From assembly GCA_013373085.1 (NCBI GenBank), contig JABXIM010000170.1:1-51647 (forward strand): a stretch of DNA of 51,647 nt, read 5' to 3'. This document shows, one piece after another, positions 1-11,696 of this stretch. The notes under the pieces are model-generated. The model searched no databases. It saw only the letters and a list, made by a program, of their open reading frames with translations, and was not told where the DNA came from. A program made the translations under genes and the position numbers. Positions within the stretch are counted from its first letter, which is position 1. Each line of letters starts with the position of its first letter. The DNA comes from Oceanospirillaceae bacterium (lineage in GTDB: Bacteria > Pseudomonadota > Gammaproteobacteria > Pseudomonadales > Balneatricaceae).

Positions 1-1046
1 AGTTCCACCCGACCGGCATCGCCGGTGCCGGTGTCCTCGTGACCGAGGGTTGCCGAGGCGAGGGTGGCTACCTGGTCAACAAGGACGGCGAGCGCTTCAT
101 GGAGCGTTATGCGCCGAACGCCAAGGACCTTGCCGGCCGTGACGTTGTTGCGCGCTCGATGATCCTGGAAATCCTCGATGGCCGCGGTTGCGGTCCGGAC
201 GGCGACCACGTCTTCCTGAAGCTCGATCACCTGGGCGAGGAAGTGCTGCACTCCCGTCTGCCGGGTATCTGCGAGCTGGCGAAGACCTTTGCCGCCACCG
301 ACCCGGTCAAGGAGCCGATTCCGGTCGTACCGACCTGCCACTACATGATGGGTGGTGTCGCCACCAACATCGGCGGTCAGGCAATCGGCCTGGATGGACA
401 GGGCAACGATCAGATCATCGACGGCCTGTTCGCCTGCGGCGAAGTGGCCTGCGTATCGGTTCACGGCGCCAACCGTCTGGGCGGCAACTCGCTGCTCGAC
501 CTGGTGGTGTTCGGCCGTGCGGCCGGTCTGCACATCGAGAAGCAGCTCAAGGAAGGCTACGAGTGCCAGGACGCCACCGAGTCCGATCTCGAAGCGGCCA
601 TGGCGCGTCTCAACCGTCTCAACGACAGCACCGGCGGCGAGCGCGTTTCCGACGTGCGCAAGGAGCTCCAGAGCACCATGCAGCTGTACTTCGGCGTTTT
701 CCGCGACGGCGACAGCATGCAGAAGGGCCTGGGTCTGCTCAAGGAAATCCGCACCAAGGTCGAGAACCTGCATCTGGAAGACAAGTCCAAGGCGTTCAAC
801 ACCGCCCGCATCGAAGCACTGGAGCTGGAGAACCTCATGGAGGTTGCCGAAGCCACCGCGATCGCGGCGGAAGTTCGCAAGGAGTCCCGCGGTGCCCACG
901 CCCGCAACGACTTCACCGAGCGCGACGACGAAAACTGGCTGTGCCACTCCCTGTTCATTCCGGGCGAGAAACGCATCACCAAGCGCGAGGTTAACTTCGC
1001 GCCGAAGACCGTCGATGCCTTCCCGCCGAAAATTCGAACTTACTAA
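1..1046 (+). CDS. sdhA: Succinate dehydrogenase flavoprotein subunit (partial, 5' end outside window)
   Basis: Catalytic FAD subunit of complex II, oxidising succinate to fumarate at the inner membrane face. The window opens inside the gene: the frame is open from base 3 and about 347 C-terminal residues of a protein normally near 590 residues remain. Seen directly: FHPTG at the very start, then TEGCRGEGG with the catalytic arginine, TCHYMMGG with the substrate histidine, and [19 protein letters not shown] at the FAD/substrate site. The end matches the family ([15 protein letters not shown], then PPKIRTY). The stop is followed 12 bp later by sdhB, so the two are co-transcribed. sdhC and sdhD should lie upstream, outside the window. 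No sign of damage. Confidence 0.97.
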   Translation, partial: FHPTGIAGAGVLVTEGCRGEGGYLVNKDGERFMERYAPNAKDLAGRDVVARSMILEILDGRGCGPDGDHVFLKLDHLGEEVLHSRLPGICELAKTFAATDPVKEPIPVVPTCHYMMGGVATNIGGQAIGLDGQGNDQIIDGLFACGEVACVSVHGANRLGGNSLLDLVVFGRAAGLHIEKQLKEGYECQDATESDLEAAMARLNRLNDSTGGERVSDVRKELQSTMQLYFGVFRDGDSMQKGLGLLKEIRTKVENLHLEDKSKAFNTARIEALELENLMEVAEATAIAAEVRKESRGAHARNDFTERDDENWLCHSLFIPGEKRITKREVNFAPKTVDAFPPKIRTY

Positions 1047-1058
1047 GGGGCTGTTACG

Positions 1059-1763
1059 ATGCTGGTAAGTGTATATCGCTACAATCCTGAGACCGACGAC
1101 GCCCCTTACATGCAGGATATCCATATCGATATCCCGGGCGGCAAGGACATCATGGTGCTGGACCTGCTCCAGCTGCTGAAGGACAAGGATCCGTCGCTGG
1201 CGTACCGCCGTTCCTGCCGTGAGGGCGTTTGCGGCTCCGATGGCATGAACATGAACGGTACCAACGGCCTGGCCTGCATCACCCCGCTGTCGGCGGTGGT
1301 CGAGAAGGACAAGCTGGTGTTGCGTCCGCTGCCGGGCCTGCCGGTCGTTCGCGACCTGGTGGTCGACATGACCCAGTTCTACAAGCAGTACGAGAAGATC
1401 AAGCCGTACCTGATCAACGATACGCCGGCACCGGCCATCGAGCGACTGCAGTCGCCCGAAGACCGCGCCGAGCTCGACGGTCTGTACGAGTGTATCCTCT
1501 GTGCCTGCTGTTCGACTGCCTGTCCGTCGTTCTGGTGGAACCCGGACAAGTTCGTCGGCCCGTCGGGTCTGCTGCAGGCCTACCGCTTCCTGGCGGACAG
1601 CCGCGATACCGCGACCCGCGAGCGACTGGCTGATCTGGATGACCCGTTCAGCGTGTTCCGTTGCCACGGCATTATGAACTGCGTCAATGTCTGTCCCAAG
1701 GGGCTCAACCCGACCAAGGCGATAGGCAAGATTCGCAATATGCTGCTAGCGCAGGCGACCTGA
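1059..1763 (+). CDS. sdhB: Succinate dehydrogenase iron-sulfur subunit
   Basis: Electron-transfer subunit of complex II, passing electrons from SdhA through three Fe-S clusters to quinone. 234 residues, close to the usual 235-240. Cysteine ligands are visible in order: RSCREGVCGSDGMNMNG plus LAC for the [2Fe-2S] cluster, CILCACCSTACPSFWWN, then CHGIMNCVNVCPKGLNP for the [4Fe-4S] and [3Fe-4S] clusters. The N-terminus (MLVSVYRYNPETDDAPYMQD) matches the family, so the ATG start is safe. It lies 12 bp after sdhA and ends just before a strong hairpin terminator, so it is the last gene of the sdh operon. Confidence 0.97.
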   Translation: MLVSVYRYNPETDDAPYMQDIHIDIPGGKDIMVLDLLQLLKDKDPSLAYRRSCREGVCGSDGMNMNGTNGLACITPLSAVVEKDKLVLRPLPGLPVVRDLVVDMTQFYKQYEKIKPYLINDTPAPAIERLQSPEDRAELDGLYECILCACCSTACPSFWWNPDKFVGPSGLLQAYRFLADSRDTATRERLADLDDPFSVFRCHGIMNCVNVCPKGLNPTKAIGKIRNMLLAQAT

Positions 1764-1772
1764 TCGAGAAAC

Positions 1773-1802
1773 AAAAAACGGCACCCCTGGTGCCGTTTTT
1801 TA
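1773..1802 (+). terminator. Rho-independent terminator after sdhB
   Basis: An 8-bp GC-rich stem (ACGGCACC/GGTGCCGT, 1778-1785 with 1789-1796) with a 3-base loop is flanked by an A run and followed by a T run. It starts about 10 bp after the sdhB stop and should end the sdh transcript, separating it from sucA. Confidence 0.9.
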
Positions 1803-1827
1803 TAGCTGATTTTTTCTAAGCAAAAAG

Positions 1828-1913
1828 ACAAGATATTTACATCTTGTTGATGATTGTTTTTGTTACAGAAGGGGCAATGGACTGTGTAAAGCCCGTGACA
1901 AAAGGCGTACAAT
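1828..1913 (+). promoter_or_regulatory. Probable sucA promoter region with inverted repeat
   Basis: The AT-rich gap before sucA holds a 7-bp inverted repeat (ACAAGAT at 1828-1834, ATCTTGT at 1841-1847, 6-bp spacer), shaped like a regulator site. A good -10-like TACAAT lies at 1908-1913, with only weak -35 matches about 17 bp upstream. Since sdhB ends in a terminator, sucA must have its own promoter here. The exact start is inference. Confidence 0.35.
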
Positions 1914-2056
1914 GTTGCCCGCGTTTGCGCGCTCAGAGCGCGTTTCGCGTGGCTACACGAAACGGTAACAAAGAGAGGACATCCAGCGGGTGTTCCGGGA
2001 GGAATTGGTGCATCCTCCCGTGCTGGTAAGCCTCTTGAGCCAGGGTGATCAACAGA

Positions 2057-4888
2057 ATGCAAGAAGGCGTAATGGAACAGTTATGGAAGAACGCCCACCT
2101 CTACGGGGGCAATCTTTCATACGTCGAGCAACTTTACGAAACTTACCTCATGGATCCCAATGCCGTTCCCCAGGAATGGCGCGAAGAGTTCGACCGACTG
2201 CCTAAGGTCGGTGAACAGATTTCACAGGATGTCCCTCACTCCACGATCCGTGAACATTTCCTCTATCTCTCCAAGAATCAGAACCGTTCCCGTCCGGTAG
2301 AAGTGTCCAGCGTCTCGTCCGAGCACGAGAAGAAGCAGGTCCGCGTGCTCCGCATGATCAACGCCTACCGCGTACGTGGACATCAGGTCGCCGACATTGA
2401 TCCGCTGAACCTGCTCAAGCGCGCGCCGGTGCCTGACCTCGAGCTGCGCTTCCACGAGCTGTCGGAAGCCGACAACGATACGGTGTTCCAGCTCGGCTCG
2501 CTGTTCTTCGGTCCTGAAGAGGCGCCGCTGAAGCAGATCGTCGCGGATCTGAAGCATACCTACTGCACCACCGTCGGTGCCGAGTACATGCATATCGTCG
2601 ATACCCAGGAAAAGCGCTGGATTCAGTCGCGCCTGGAACCGGTACGCTGTCACCCGGTACTGGGCGTCGAGGAGCGCAAGCACATCCTCGAGCGTCTGAC
2701 CGCCGCTGAAGGCCTGGAGAAGTACCTGGGCGCCCGTTACGCCGGCGCCAAGCGCTTCGGCCTCGAGGGTGGCGAGTCGCTGATTCCGCTGATGGACGAG
2801 CTGATCCAGCGCGCCGGTCGCGACGGTGCCCGGGAAGTCGTTATCGGCATGGCCCACCGCGGCCGTCTGAACATGCTGGTCAACATCTTCGGCAAGAACC
2901 CGGGCGACCTGTTCGGCGAGTTCGAGGGCAAGAAGACGATCGAGTCCTCCGGTGACGTCAAGTACCACCAGGGCTTCTCGTCCAACGTCATGACCCCGGG
3001 CGGCGAAATCCACCTGGCAATGTCGTTCAACCCGTCTCACCTGGAAATCGTTTCGCCGGTGGTCGAGGGCTCGGTACGCGCCCGTCAGGACCGTCGCGAA
3101 GACCCGGTCGGCAGTACCGTCGTACCGGTATCCATCCACGGCGACGCCGCCTTTGCGGGCCAGGGCGTGGTCATGGAAACCTTCCAGATGTCCCAGACCC
3201 GGGCTTACAAGACCGGCGGCACCATTCATATCGTGATCAACAACCAGGTGGGCTTCACGACTTCCCGCAAGGAAGACGCCCGTTCCACCGAGTACTGTAC
3301 CGATGTGGCCAAGATGGTTCAGGCGCCGATCCTGCACGTCAACGGCGACGACCCGGAAGCCGTGCGCTTCGTCACCCAGGTCGCGCTGGATTACCGCAAC
3401 GAGTTCAAGAAAGACGTCGTTATCGACCTGGTGTGTTACCGTCGCCGCGGTCATAACGAAGCCGACGAACCGTCCGGCACCCAGCCGCTGATGTACAGCC
3501 AGATCAAGAAACAGAAATCCACCCGCGAGCTCTACGCCAAGCGCCTGATCGAGGATTCGGTCATCACCGAAGCCGAGAGCAAGGAGATGGAGAAAGAGTA
3601 CCGTTCGGCGCTGGAAAGCGGCGATCACGTGGCCAAGTCGCTGGTGCTCGAGCCCAACACCGAGCTGTACGTCGACTGGCGTCCGTACCTCGGTCACGAG
3701 TGGTCGTTCGACTGCGATACCGGCGTCGACCTGAAACTGCTGCAGGAGCTGGCGGTCAAGGTCAACGAAGTGCCGGAGAGCTTCGCCGTCCAGCGTCAGG
3801 TGCAGAAGATCTACGAAGACCGTCGCCGCATGGCCGCTGGCGCCATGGAGGTCAACTGGGGCTTCGCCGAAACCATGGCCTACGCCACGCTGCTGGCCGA
3901 GGGCTATCCGGTTCGTCTCACCGGGCAGGACGTTGGCCGCGGTACCTTCTCCCACCGTCACGCGGTGCTGCACGATCAGAAGCAGGGCAACTGCTACGTG
4001 CCGCTGCAGAACCTGGCCGAAGACCAGCCGCGCATGACCATTTTCGACTCCTACCTCTCGGAAGAGGCGGTACTGGCGTTCGAATACGGTTACGCCACCA
4101 CCATCCCCAACGCGCTGGTGATCTGGGAAGCCCAGTTCGGCGATTTCGCCAACGGCGCCCAGGTGGTCATCGACCAGTTCATCACCAGTGGTGAACAGAA
4201 GTGGGGCCGTCTCTGCGGTCTGACCATGCTGCTGCCGCACGGCTTCGAAGGCCAGGGACCGGAGCACTCCTCCGCCCGTCTCGAGCGCTTCCTGCAGCTC
4301 TGTGCCGAGCACAACATCCAGGTCTGCACGCCGACCACGCCGGCACAGATCTTCCACCTGCTGCGCCGCCAGGTCGTACGTCCGCTGCGCAAGCCGCTGG
4401 TAGTGATGTCGCCGAAGAGTCTGCTGCGTCACAAGCAGGCGATCTCGACCCTCGAGGATCTGGCCGGCGGTTCCTTCCAGCCGGTGATTCCGGAAGTGGA
4501 TCAGCTGGATCCGGGCAAGGTGAATCGCCTGGTGCTGTGCGGTGGCAAGGTCTACTACGACCTGTACAACCGCCGCGCGGAGCTGGGTCTCGAGAATGTC
4601 GCCATCGTGCGCATCGAGCAGCTGTACCCCTTCCCGGAGGCGATTCTGGAGCAGACCATCGCCCAGTACACCAACCTCGAATCCGTGGTCTGGTGTCAGG
4701 AAGAGCCGATGAACCAGGGTGCCTGGTATTGCAGCCAGCACCACATGCGCAACGTGCTGCACCGCCACAATCCGGCGCTGCACCTGCATGGCATCGGGCG
4801 TCCGCACGCGGCGGCCCCGGCGGTTGGTTACATCTCGGTGCACCTGGAACAGCAAGAAGCACTGGTCAACGAAGCACTCAACGGTTAA
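2057..4888 (+). CDS. sucA: 2-oxoglutarate dehydrogenase E1 component
   Basis: Thiamine-diphosphate-dependent E1 subunit of the 2-oxoglutarate dehydrogenase complex, which decarboxylates 2-oxoglutarate and passes the succinyl group to SucB. 943 residues from the ATG at 2057. An in-frame GTG at 2045 would add four residues, but MQEGVMEQLW matches relatives and AGGG lies upstream, so the ATG is preferred. Seen: the E1o N-terminal arm, HRGRLNMLVN, GDAAFAGQGVVMET and NNQVGFTTS (cofactor site), RGTFSHRHA, and an intact C-terminal domain (ENVAIVRIEQLYPFP; QEEPMNQGAWY). It leads the suc genes, with sucB 52 bp downstream. Confidence 0.97.
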   Translation: MQEGVMEQLWKNAHLYGGNLSYVEQLYETYLMDPNAVPQEWREEFDRLPKVGEQISQDVPHSTIREHFLYLSKNQNRSRPVEVSSVSSEHEKKQVRVLRMINAYRVRGHQVADIDPLNLLKRAPVPDLELRFHELSEADNDTVFQLGSLFFGPEEAPLKQIVADLKHTYCTTVGAEYMHIVDTQEKRWIQSRLEPVRCHPVLGVEERKHILERLTAAEGLEKYLGARYAGAKRFGLEGGESLIPLMDELIQRAGRDGAREVVIGMAHRGRLNMLVNIFGKNPGDLFGEFEGKKTIESSGDVKYHQGFSSNVMTPGGEIHLAMSFNPSHLEIVSPVVEGSVRARQDRREDPVGSTVVPVSIHGDAAFAGQGVVMETFQMSQTRAYKTGGTIHIVINNQVGFTTSRKEDARSTEYCTDVAKMVQAPILHVNGDDPEAVRFVTQVALDYRNEFKKDVVIDLVCYRRRGHNEADEPSGTQPLMYSQIKKQKSTRELYAKRLIEDSVITEAESKEMEKEYRSALESGDHVAKSLVLEPNTELYVDWRPYLGHEWSFDCDTGVDLKLLQELAVKVNEVPESFAVQRQVQKIYEDRRRMAAGAMEVNWGFAETMAYATLLAEGYPVRLTGQDVGRGTFSHRHAVLHDQKQGNCYVPLQNLAEDQPRMTIFDSYLSEEAVLAFEYGYATTIPNALVIWEAQFGDFANGAQVVIDQFITSGEQKWGRLCGLTMLLPHGFEGQGPEHSSARLERFLQLCAEHNIQVCTPTTPAQIFHLLRRQVVRPLRKPLVVMSPKSLLRHKQAISTLEDLAGGSFQPVIPEVDQLDPGKVNRLVLCGGKVYYDLYNRRAELGLENVAIVRIEQLYPFPEAILEQTIAQYTNLESVVWCQEEPMNQGAWYCSQHHMRNVLHRHNPALHLHGIGRPHAAAPAVGYISVHLEQQEALVNEALNG

Positions 4889-4940
4889 TGGCGAGGCCGT
4901 ATCGCGGGATACGGCCTCTGCGGAGCACTAAGGAAAACAC

Positions 4941-6158
4941 ATGTCCATCGAAATCAAAGCCCCGACTTTTCCGGAATCCGTCGCGGACGGTACTGTCACA
5001 ACCTGGCACAAGCAGCCGGGCGAGGCCTGCGCCGCTGACGAGCTGATCGTGGATATCGAAACCGACAAGGTGGTGCTGGAAGTCGTCGCACCGGCCGACG
5101 GTGTCATCAAGGAAATCTTCAAGGGCGAGGGCGAAACCGTCCTTAGCGACGAGGTCATCGCGCAGTTCGAAGCCGGCGCCGAAGGTAGCGCGGCTGCCGA
5201 AGCTCCGGCAGCGGAAGCGGCACCGGCCGGCGACGCCGACAAGATCGGTCCGGCTGCGCGCAAGCTGATCGAGGAAAACAACCTCGACGCCAGCCAGATC
5301 CCGGGCACCGGCAAGGGCGGCGGCATCACCAAGGAAGACGTGCAGAACTTCCTGAAATCCGGCGCCAAGCCCGCTGCTGCTGCGGCGGCACCGGCTCCGG
5401 CTGCCGCCAAGGCCGCTCCGGCCCCGGCTGCTGCCGTCAGCGTACCGGCCGGCGAAAAGGTCGAAAAGCGCGTGCCGATGACCCGTCTGCGTGCGACCAT
5501 CGCCAAGCGTCTGGTCGAAGCGCAGCAGAACGCGGCCATGCTGACCACCTACAACGAAGTCAACATGAAGCCGGTCATGGATCTGCGCAAGCAGTACAAG
5601 GACCTGTTCGAGAAGGTGCACGGCGGCACCCGCCTGGGCTTCATGTCCTTCTTCGTCAAGGCGGCCACCGAAGCGTTGAAGCGTTTCCCGGCGGTCAACG
5701 CCTCCATCGACGGCAATGACATGGTCTACCACGGTTACCAGGACATCGGCGTTGCCGTTTCCACCGACCGTGGCCTGATGGTGCCGGTACTGCGCGACAC
5801 CGACAGCATGAGCCTGGCGGACGTTGAATCCACCATCGCCGACTTCGGCAAGCGTGGCCGTGACGGCAAGCTGGGCATGGATGACATGCAGGGCGGCACC
5901 TTCACCATCACCAACGGTGGTGTTTTCGGCTCACTGATGTCGACGCCGATCCTGAACCCGCCGCAAACTGCAATCCTCGGCATGCACAAAATCCAGGAGC
6001 GCCCGATGGCCGTCAACGGCGAGGTGGTCATTCTGCCGATGATGTATCTCGCTCTGTCATACGACCATCGTATGATCGACGGCAAGGAGGCTGTACAATT
6101 CCTGGTCACCATCAAGGACCTGCTGGAAGATCCGGCCCGTATGCTCCTGGATGTGTAA
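4941..6158 (+). CDS. sucB: 2-oxoglutarate dehydrogenase E2, dihydrolipoyl succinyltransferase
   Basis: Core of the 2-oxoglutarate dehydrogenase complex; moves the succinyl group from SucA to CoA by a swinging lipoyl arm. 405 residues. Domains in order: lipoyl domain 1-75 with the lipoylated lysine at 43 ([11 protein letters not shown]); Ala/Pro linker; peripheral-subunit-binding domain about 95-135 ([14 protein letters not shown], then [13 protein letters not shown]); a second Ala/Pro linker; and the catalytic domain with [13 protein letters not shown] near the end, holding the catalytic His and Asp. The linkers are rich in GCC/GCG repeats. It lies between sucA and lpd, as expected for one transcription unit. 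Confidence 0.97.
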   Translation: MSIEIKAPTFPESVADGTVTTWHKQPGEACAADELIVDIETDKVVLEVVAPADGVIKEIFKGEGETVLSDEVIAQFEAGAEGSAAAEAPAAEAAPAGDADKIGPAARKLIEENNLDASQIPGTGKGGGITKEDVQNFLKSGAKPAAAAAAPAPAAAKAAPAPAAAVSVPAGEKVEKRVPMTRLRATIAKRLVEAQQNAAMLTTYNEVNMKPVMDLRKQYKDLFEKVHGGTRLGFMSFFVKAATEALKRFPAVNASIDGNDMVYHGYQDIGVAVSTDRGLMVPVLRDTDSMSLADVESTIADFGKRGRDGKLGMDDMQGGTFTITNGGVFGSLMSTPILNPPQTAILGMHKIQERPMAVNGEVVILPMMYLALSYDHRMIDGKEAVQFLVTIKDLLEDPARMLLDV

Positions 6159-6208
6159 GAAAGCAGCCCACCGCAATACCACGAGTGCATTGAAGGATAG
6201 GAAAATAG

Positions 6209-7648
<1,440 letters not shown>

Positions 7649-7795
7649 GCCGGCGATCCCGGCTTAGAGAGGAGGTCGGGCCCCAGTCCCGGCGTCCTCC
7701 ATTAGACGCTTGTCGAATAACAGCGTCCTCAGGTTTTCTGTATTCTGCATTACGCAGTTGCAGAATCCATTATTGTAGAGACAACGGACAAGAGC

Positions 7796-8962
7796 ATGAA
7801 CCTTCACGAGTACCAGGGCAAACAGCTGTTTGCCGCCTATGGTCTGCCGGTTTCCAAGGGATTCGCGGTAGATACTCCGGAAGAAGCTGCTGAAGCGGCA
7901 ATGAAGATCGGCGGAAGCCAGTGGGTCGTCAAGGCCCAGGTACACGCCGGCGGCCGCGGCAAGGCGGGTGGCGTCAAGCTGATCAACTCTCCGGACGAAG
8001 CGAAGGCGTTCGCCGAACAGTGGCTGGGCAAGAACCTGGTCACTTACCAGACAGACGAAAACGGTCAGCCGGTTTCCAAGATCCTGGTTGAGACCTGCAC
8101 CGATATCGCTCAGGAACTGTACCTGGGCGCGGTCGTCGATCGCTCTTCCCGTCGCATCGTGTTCATGGCGTCCACCGAGGGTGGCGTCGAGATCGAGAAG
8201 GTTGCTGAAGAGACTCCGGAAAAGATCCTCAAGGCCACCATCGACCCGCTGACCGGCGCTCAGCCCTACCAGGGCCGCGAGCTGGCGTTCCAGCTGGGCC
8301 TGCAGGGCGACCAGATCAAGCAGTTCGTCAACATCTTCCTCGGCCTGGCCAAGATGTTCGAGGAAAAGGACCTGGCGCTGCTGGAAATCAACCCGCTGGT
8401 CATCACCGAAGCCGGCAACCTGCACTGCCTGGATGCCAAGGTCGTGATCGACGGCAACGCCCTGTACCGTCACAAGGACCTGCAGGAAATGCACGACCCG
8501 TCGCAGGACGACGCCCGTGAAGCCCGTGCGGCCGAGTGGGACCTGAACTACGTCGCGCTGGACGGCAACATCGGCTGCATGGTCAACGGCGCAGGCCTGG
8601 CCATGGGTACCATGGACATCGTCAAGCTGCACGGTGGCCAGCCGGCCAACTTCCTCGACGTTGGCGGTGGTGCAACCAAGGAACGCGTTACCGAAGCGTT
8701 CAAGATCATTCTCTCCGACTCCGCGGTCAAGGCCGTTTTCGTCAACATCTTCGGCGGTATCGTACGTTGCGATCTGATCGCCGACGGCATCATCGGTGCC
8801 GTTAAGGAAGTGGGCGTTAACGTACCGGTCGTCGTTCGCCTCGAAGGCAACAACGCCGAGCTGGGTGCTCAGCGTCTGGCCGAATCCGGCCTGGATATCA
8901 TTGCAGCTAAGAGCCTGACCGACGGCGCCCAGCAGGCGGTCAAGGCAGCGGAGGGTAAATAA
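7796..8962 (+). CDS. sucC: Succinyl-CoA synthetase beta subunit
   Basis: ATP-grasp beta subunit of succinyl-CoA synthetase, converting succinyl-CoA to succinate with nucleoside triphosphate formation. 388 residues, the standard length. The N-terminus [20 protein letters not shown] and the ATP-grasp [20 protein letters not shown] are diagnostic, as are LEINPLVIT, the glycine-rich [11 protein letters not shown] and the C-terminal [10 protein letters not shown]. Its stop overlaps the sucD start by one base, indicating translational coupling. The 147-bp gap after lpd contains short inverted repeats (for example TTCTGCA/TGCAGAA just upstream) and may hold a minor promoter. Confidence 0.97.
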   Translation: MNLHEYQGKQLFAAYGLPVSKGFAVDTPEEAAEAAMKIGGSQWVVKAQVHAGGRGKAGGVKLINSPDEAKAFAEQWLGKNLVTYQTDENGQPVSKILVETCTDIAQELYLGAVVDRSSRRIVFMASTEGGVEIEKVAEETPEKILKATIDPLTGAQPYQGRELAFQLGLQGDQIKQFVNIFLGLAKMFEEKDLALLEINPLVITEAGNLHCLDAKVVIDGNALYRHKDLQEMHDPSQDDAREARAAEWDLNYVALDGNIGCMVNGAGLAMGTMDIVKLHGGQPANFLDVGGGATKERVTEAFKIILSDSAVKAVFVNIFGGIVRCDLIADGIIGAVKEVGVNVPVVVRLEGNNAELGAQRLAESGLDIIAAKSLTDGAQQAVKAAEGK

Positions 8963-9843
8963 TGTCGATTCTGATCAACAAGGACACCAAGGTTATCTGC
9001 CAGGGTTTCACCGGTGGTCAGGGTACCTTCCACTCCGAACAGGCGATCGCGTACGGCACCAAGATGGTCGGCGGTGTCACCCCGGGCAAGGGCGGTACCG
9101 AGCACCTGGGCCTGCCGGTGTTCAACACCGTCAAGGAAGCCGTAGAAGCCACCGGCGCTGAAGCGTCCGTGATCTACGTTCCGGCGCCGTTCTGCAAGGA
9201 CTCCATCCTGGAAGCCGCCAATGCCGGCATCAAGCTGATCGTCTGCATCACCGAGCACATCCCGGTAATGGACATGCTGCAGTGCAAGGTGAAGTGCGAC
9301 GAGCTGGGCGTGCGCCTGGTCGGCCCGAACTGCCCGGGCGTCATCACTCCGGGCGAGTGCAAGATCGGCATCATGCCGGGTCACATTCACCTGCCGGGCA
9401 AGGTCGGTATCGTCTCCCGTTCCGGTACCCTGACCTACGAAGCGGTCAAGCAGACCACTGACGCCGGTTTCGGTCAGTCCACCTGTGTCGGTATCGGCGG
9501 TGACCCGATCCCGGGCTCCAACTTCATCGACATCCTGGAGATGTTCGAGAAGGACCCGCAGACCGAAGCCATCGTCATGATCGGTGAAATCGGCGGCTCC
9601 GCCGAGGAAGAAGCGGCTGCCTACATCAAGGCAAACGTCACCAAGCCGGTCGTTTCCTACATCGCAGGCGTCACCGCTCCGGCTGGCAAGCGCATGGGTC
9701 ACGCAGGCGCGATCATCTCCGGCGGCAAGGGTACTGCCTCCGAGAAGTTCGCCGCGCTGGAAGACGCAGGCGTCAAGACCGTCCGCTCCCTGGCCGACAT
9801 CGGCGCGGCCCTGGCCGAACTGACCGGCTGGGAAGTGAAGTAA
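8962..9843 (+). CDS. sucD: Succinyl-CoA synthetase alpha subunit
   Basis: CoA-binding and phosphohistidine subunit of succinyl-CoA synthetase. 293 residues. Seen: the N-terminal [19 protein letters not shown] Rossmann CoA site; [30 protein letters not shown]; and [20 protein letters not shown], which contains the phosphorylated histidine. It starts within the sucC stop codon (1-bp overlap) and is followed 26 bp later by a strong terminator, so it is the last gene of the suc operon. Confidence 0.97.
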   Translation: MSILINKDTKVICQGFTGGQGTFHSEQAIAYGTKMVGGVTPGKGGTEHLGLPVFNTVKEAVEATGAEASVIYVPAPFCKDSILEAANAGIKLIVCITEHIPVMDMLQCKVKCDELGVRLVGPNCPGVITPGECKIGIMPGHIHLPGKVGIVSRSGTLTYEAVKQTTDAGFGQSTCVGIGGDPIPGSNFIDILEMFEKDPQTEAIVMIGEIGGSAEEEAAAYIKANVTKPVVSYIAGVTAPAGKRMGHAGAIISGGKGTASEKFAALEDAGVKTVRSLADIGAALAELTGWEVK

Positions 9844-9869
9844 TATTGCCTGATCCCGTCAGGTAATCG

Positions 9870-9895
9870 AAAAGGCAGCCTCGGCTGCCTTTTTT
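9870..9895 (+). terminator. Rho-independent terminator after sucD
   Basis: A 10-11 bp stem, AAAGGCAGCC/GGCTGCCTTT (9871-9880 with 9883-9892), with a 2-base loop and a T run. It ends the sucAB-lpd-sucCD transcript and marks the edge of the accessory region. Confidence 0.9.
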
Positions 9896-9927
9896 CGTTT
9901 TTGTATGGCGGTATACGCTTTCCCTTT

Positions 9928-9952
9928 GTGGGAGCCCGGCCCCCGGGCGAAT
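9928..9952 (+). repeat. REP-like palindrome
   Basis: GTGGGAGCCCGGCCCCCGGG (from 9928) contains GCCCGG-CCC-CCGGGC (9934-9948). A GTGGGAG head followed by a GC-rich palindrome resembles Pseudomonas-type REP elements. Only one copy was seen in the window. Confidence 0.45.
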
Positions 9953-10168
9953 CCGGCCTGCATTCGGGCTAATATAAAACCCCTCAGACCCTCGGTTGAT
10001 GATCGAACGCACGAACCGGAGGGTGGGTCTAGCGATGCATCGGCATGGCCTTTCCGATCCCTGCATGATGCGGGCATCGCGTAACCCGCAATATCGATCG
10101 TATTGCAGATCGATTGGTCTCGGTTGGCAGAACGCTAAACGGATAATTTAGGTTTCGCCTCTCGGCGA

Positions 10169-10210
10169 CTTACTTTTCTTTTGCGTGAAAAGAAAAGTAA
10201 GCAAAAGAAA
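10169..10210. repeat. Perfect 14-bp inverted repeat with loop GCGTG
   Basis: CTTACTTTTCTTTT (10169-10182) and AAAAGAAAAGTAAG (10188-10201) form a perfect hairpin with a 5-base loop, followed by CAAAAGAAAGC. Very similar sequences are, from memory, common dispersed intergenic repeats in gamma- and betaproteobacterial genomes. There is no second copy in this window. Confidence 0.6.
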
Positions 10211-10430
10211 GCACGCCCTAAGACGCCGGCCTTCGGCTTCACTGCGCGCTGGAAGTCGTTTCCGGGCGCAGCTCACGCCACGTCCCTGTGCCGGATCTGC
10301 GGCTCGGCATCCATGCCTCACCCCTAGCGGGCCTGATCGAAAAAGACTCCCAGTGCTCGTCGGAGTCTAAAGGGATCCCGGTCCCGGCTGATGTGCTCTG
10401 GAAATGTTTCGGACACTGTTGGCAAATGAT

Positions 10431-10465
10431 TTACGCCTTACGCCTTACGCCTTACGCCTTACGCC
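10431..10465. repeat. Five tandem TTACGCC heptads
   Basis: Five exact head-to-tail copies of the 7-mer TTACGCC. A related heptad array (TTACCAC) sits at the right end of the window. Function unknown. Confidence 0.9.
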
Positions 10466-10970
10466 TAACCGTCTGCCTCCACTCCATTCATCCTCCATAA
10501 AGGTTTACCCCGAAACCAATCGCCATTACTCTTTCCAATAGCGGCTATCGTGCAAGGAATGCATCCTCGTCCAGGGACCGGAATCGCAACCTCGGCGTGC
10601 TTCATCGCTACAACGAAGCCGTCCGCCGTTTTTGCCATCCTATCGATCCCGACAGGGCAGGACGGAGACGTCTCTGTCTCCATAGACATTCCTGCACGCT
10701 ATCCTTTGTTACCGGCCTGTGCTTTGGGCCTGATTCATTACCGGCTTTCCGCGAAACCGTACGGGCGGGCGGTAGCGTACCTGTTTTTCGGAATCCGGCG
10801 GCTGGAGCAGGTCTGTCGCCCCGTAGCCCGCTCCGCGGGCTAAGCGCAGGCCTGACACGCGCGCTACGCTCAATCGTACCGCCGGATTTTCGGCTCGAAG
10901 GGCTGGCCAGAGAAATGTGTTGCCTCCTTAACAGAATCGCATGGGCCGGGAACGACCTCAGGAGATAACG

Positions 10971-11624
10971 ATGACACTGAAGGTAATAGGTGCAGGTTTC
11001 GGCCGCACGGGGACGATGAGCATGAAAGCCGCACTGGAGCAGCTGGGCCTGGGCCCCTGCTACCATATGGTCGAGTGCCTTCCGCGCGGACCGGAACATT
11101 GGCGGAAGTGGACCGATGCGGCCAAGGGACATCCTGACTGGGACGCGATCTTCGATGGCTTCGCGTCTACCGTCGACTTTCCGGCCTGCTCCAGCTACAA
11201 GGCGCTCGCGGACTATTACCCCGATGCCAAAGTCGTCCTGACTGTCCGCGATCCCGAGCGCTGGTTCCAATCCACCCAGGACACCATCTTCGCGCCCCAC
11301 TGGATCGACTACCTCAGGACGGTCGAGATGGGCGAGTTCATCCAGGCGACTATCAATGACTATCTGCAGGACCGCATGCACGAGAAGGATCACCTGATTC
11401 GACGCTTCAACGAGCATATCGAGGAAGTGCGAGCTTCAATCCCGGCATCAAGGCTGCTGGTCTTTGAAGTGAAGGACGGATGGGAGCCCCTGTGCGACTT
11501 CCTGGAGAAGCCTGTCCCTGATACCGATTTTCCGCAGGTAAACGATACTGAAGCGACGAAAGAGATAATCAACAAGATTATCGAGCTGGGGCCCGAGGCG
11601 GTGTTTGGGTACAGCGGGGTTTGA
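10971..11624 (+). CDS. Sulfotransferase family protein (PF17784-like)
   Basis: 217 residues from the ATG at 10971. An upstream in-frame ATG at 10941 is less likely, because GGAG at 10961-10964 is well placed for 10971. The N-terminal VIGAGFGRTGTMSMKAALEQ is a P-loop-like nucleotide-binding loop typical of the sulfotransferase-fold family. Further on come YPDAKVVLTVRDPERWFQST, a conserved strand-loop with RDPE, and a C-terminal WEPLCDFLEKPVPDTDFP that is also typical. No signal peptide, so it is cytoplasmic. Whether it transfers sulfate and to what is unknown. The gene stands alone between the repeat-rich gap and the cassette cluster and has host-like GC. Confidence 0.8.
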   Translation: MTLKVIGAGFGRTGTMSMKAALEQLGLGPCYHMVECLPRGPEHWRKWTDAAKGHPDWDAIFDGFASTVDFPACSSYKALADYYPDAKVVLTVRDPERWFQSTQDTIFAPHWIDYLRTVEMGEFIQATINDYLQDRMHEKDHLIRRFNEHIEEVRASIPASRLLVFEVKDGWEPLCDFLEKPVPDTDFPQVNDTEATKEIINKIIELGPEAVFGYSGV

Positions 11625-11696
11625 AAAAGTAAAACGACTTGTTGGTTTTTGATGCTGTGGGTGTGGCTTATGGCGGGGAAGCAAATTGTTCTCCAT

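Larger units (their letters stand above)
9896..10970. other. 1.07-kb intergenic stretch without a supported gene
   Basis: Between the suc operon and the sulfotransferase gene no open frame has a recognisable protein or a convincing start. The stretch holds the REP-like palindrome, a perfect 14-bp hairpin at 10169, a five-copy heptad array at 10431 and otherwise featureless GC-rich DNA. Its repeats mark it as a junction between core and accessory DNA. Confidence 0.6.

Noticed and set aside
2222-4855. 877-residue open frame on the minus strand across sucA
   Set aside because: Antisense shadow of a GC-rich conserved gene; no recognisable domain or ribosome site, and sucA is certain.
10550-10843. 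97-residue open frame in the gap after sucD
   Set aside because: No ribosome site, no recognisable motif and GC-biased frames on both strands; treated as non-coding.
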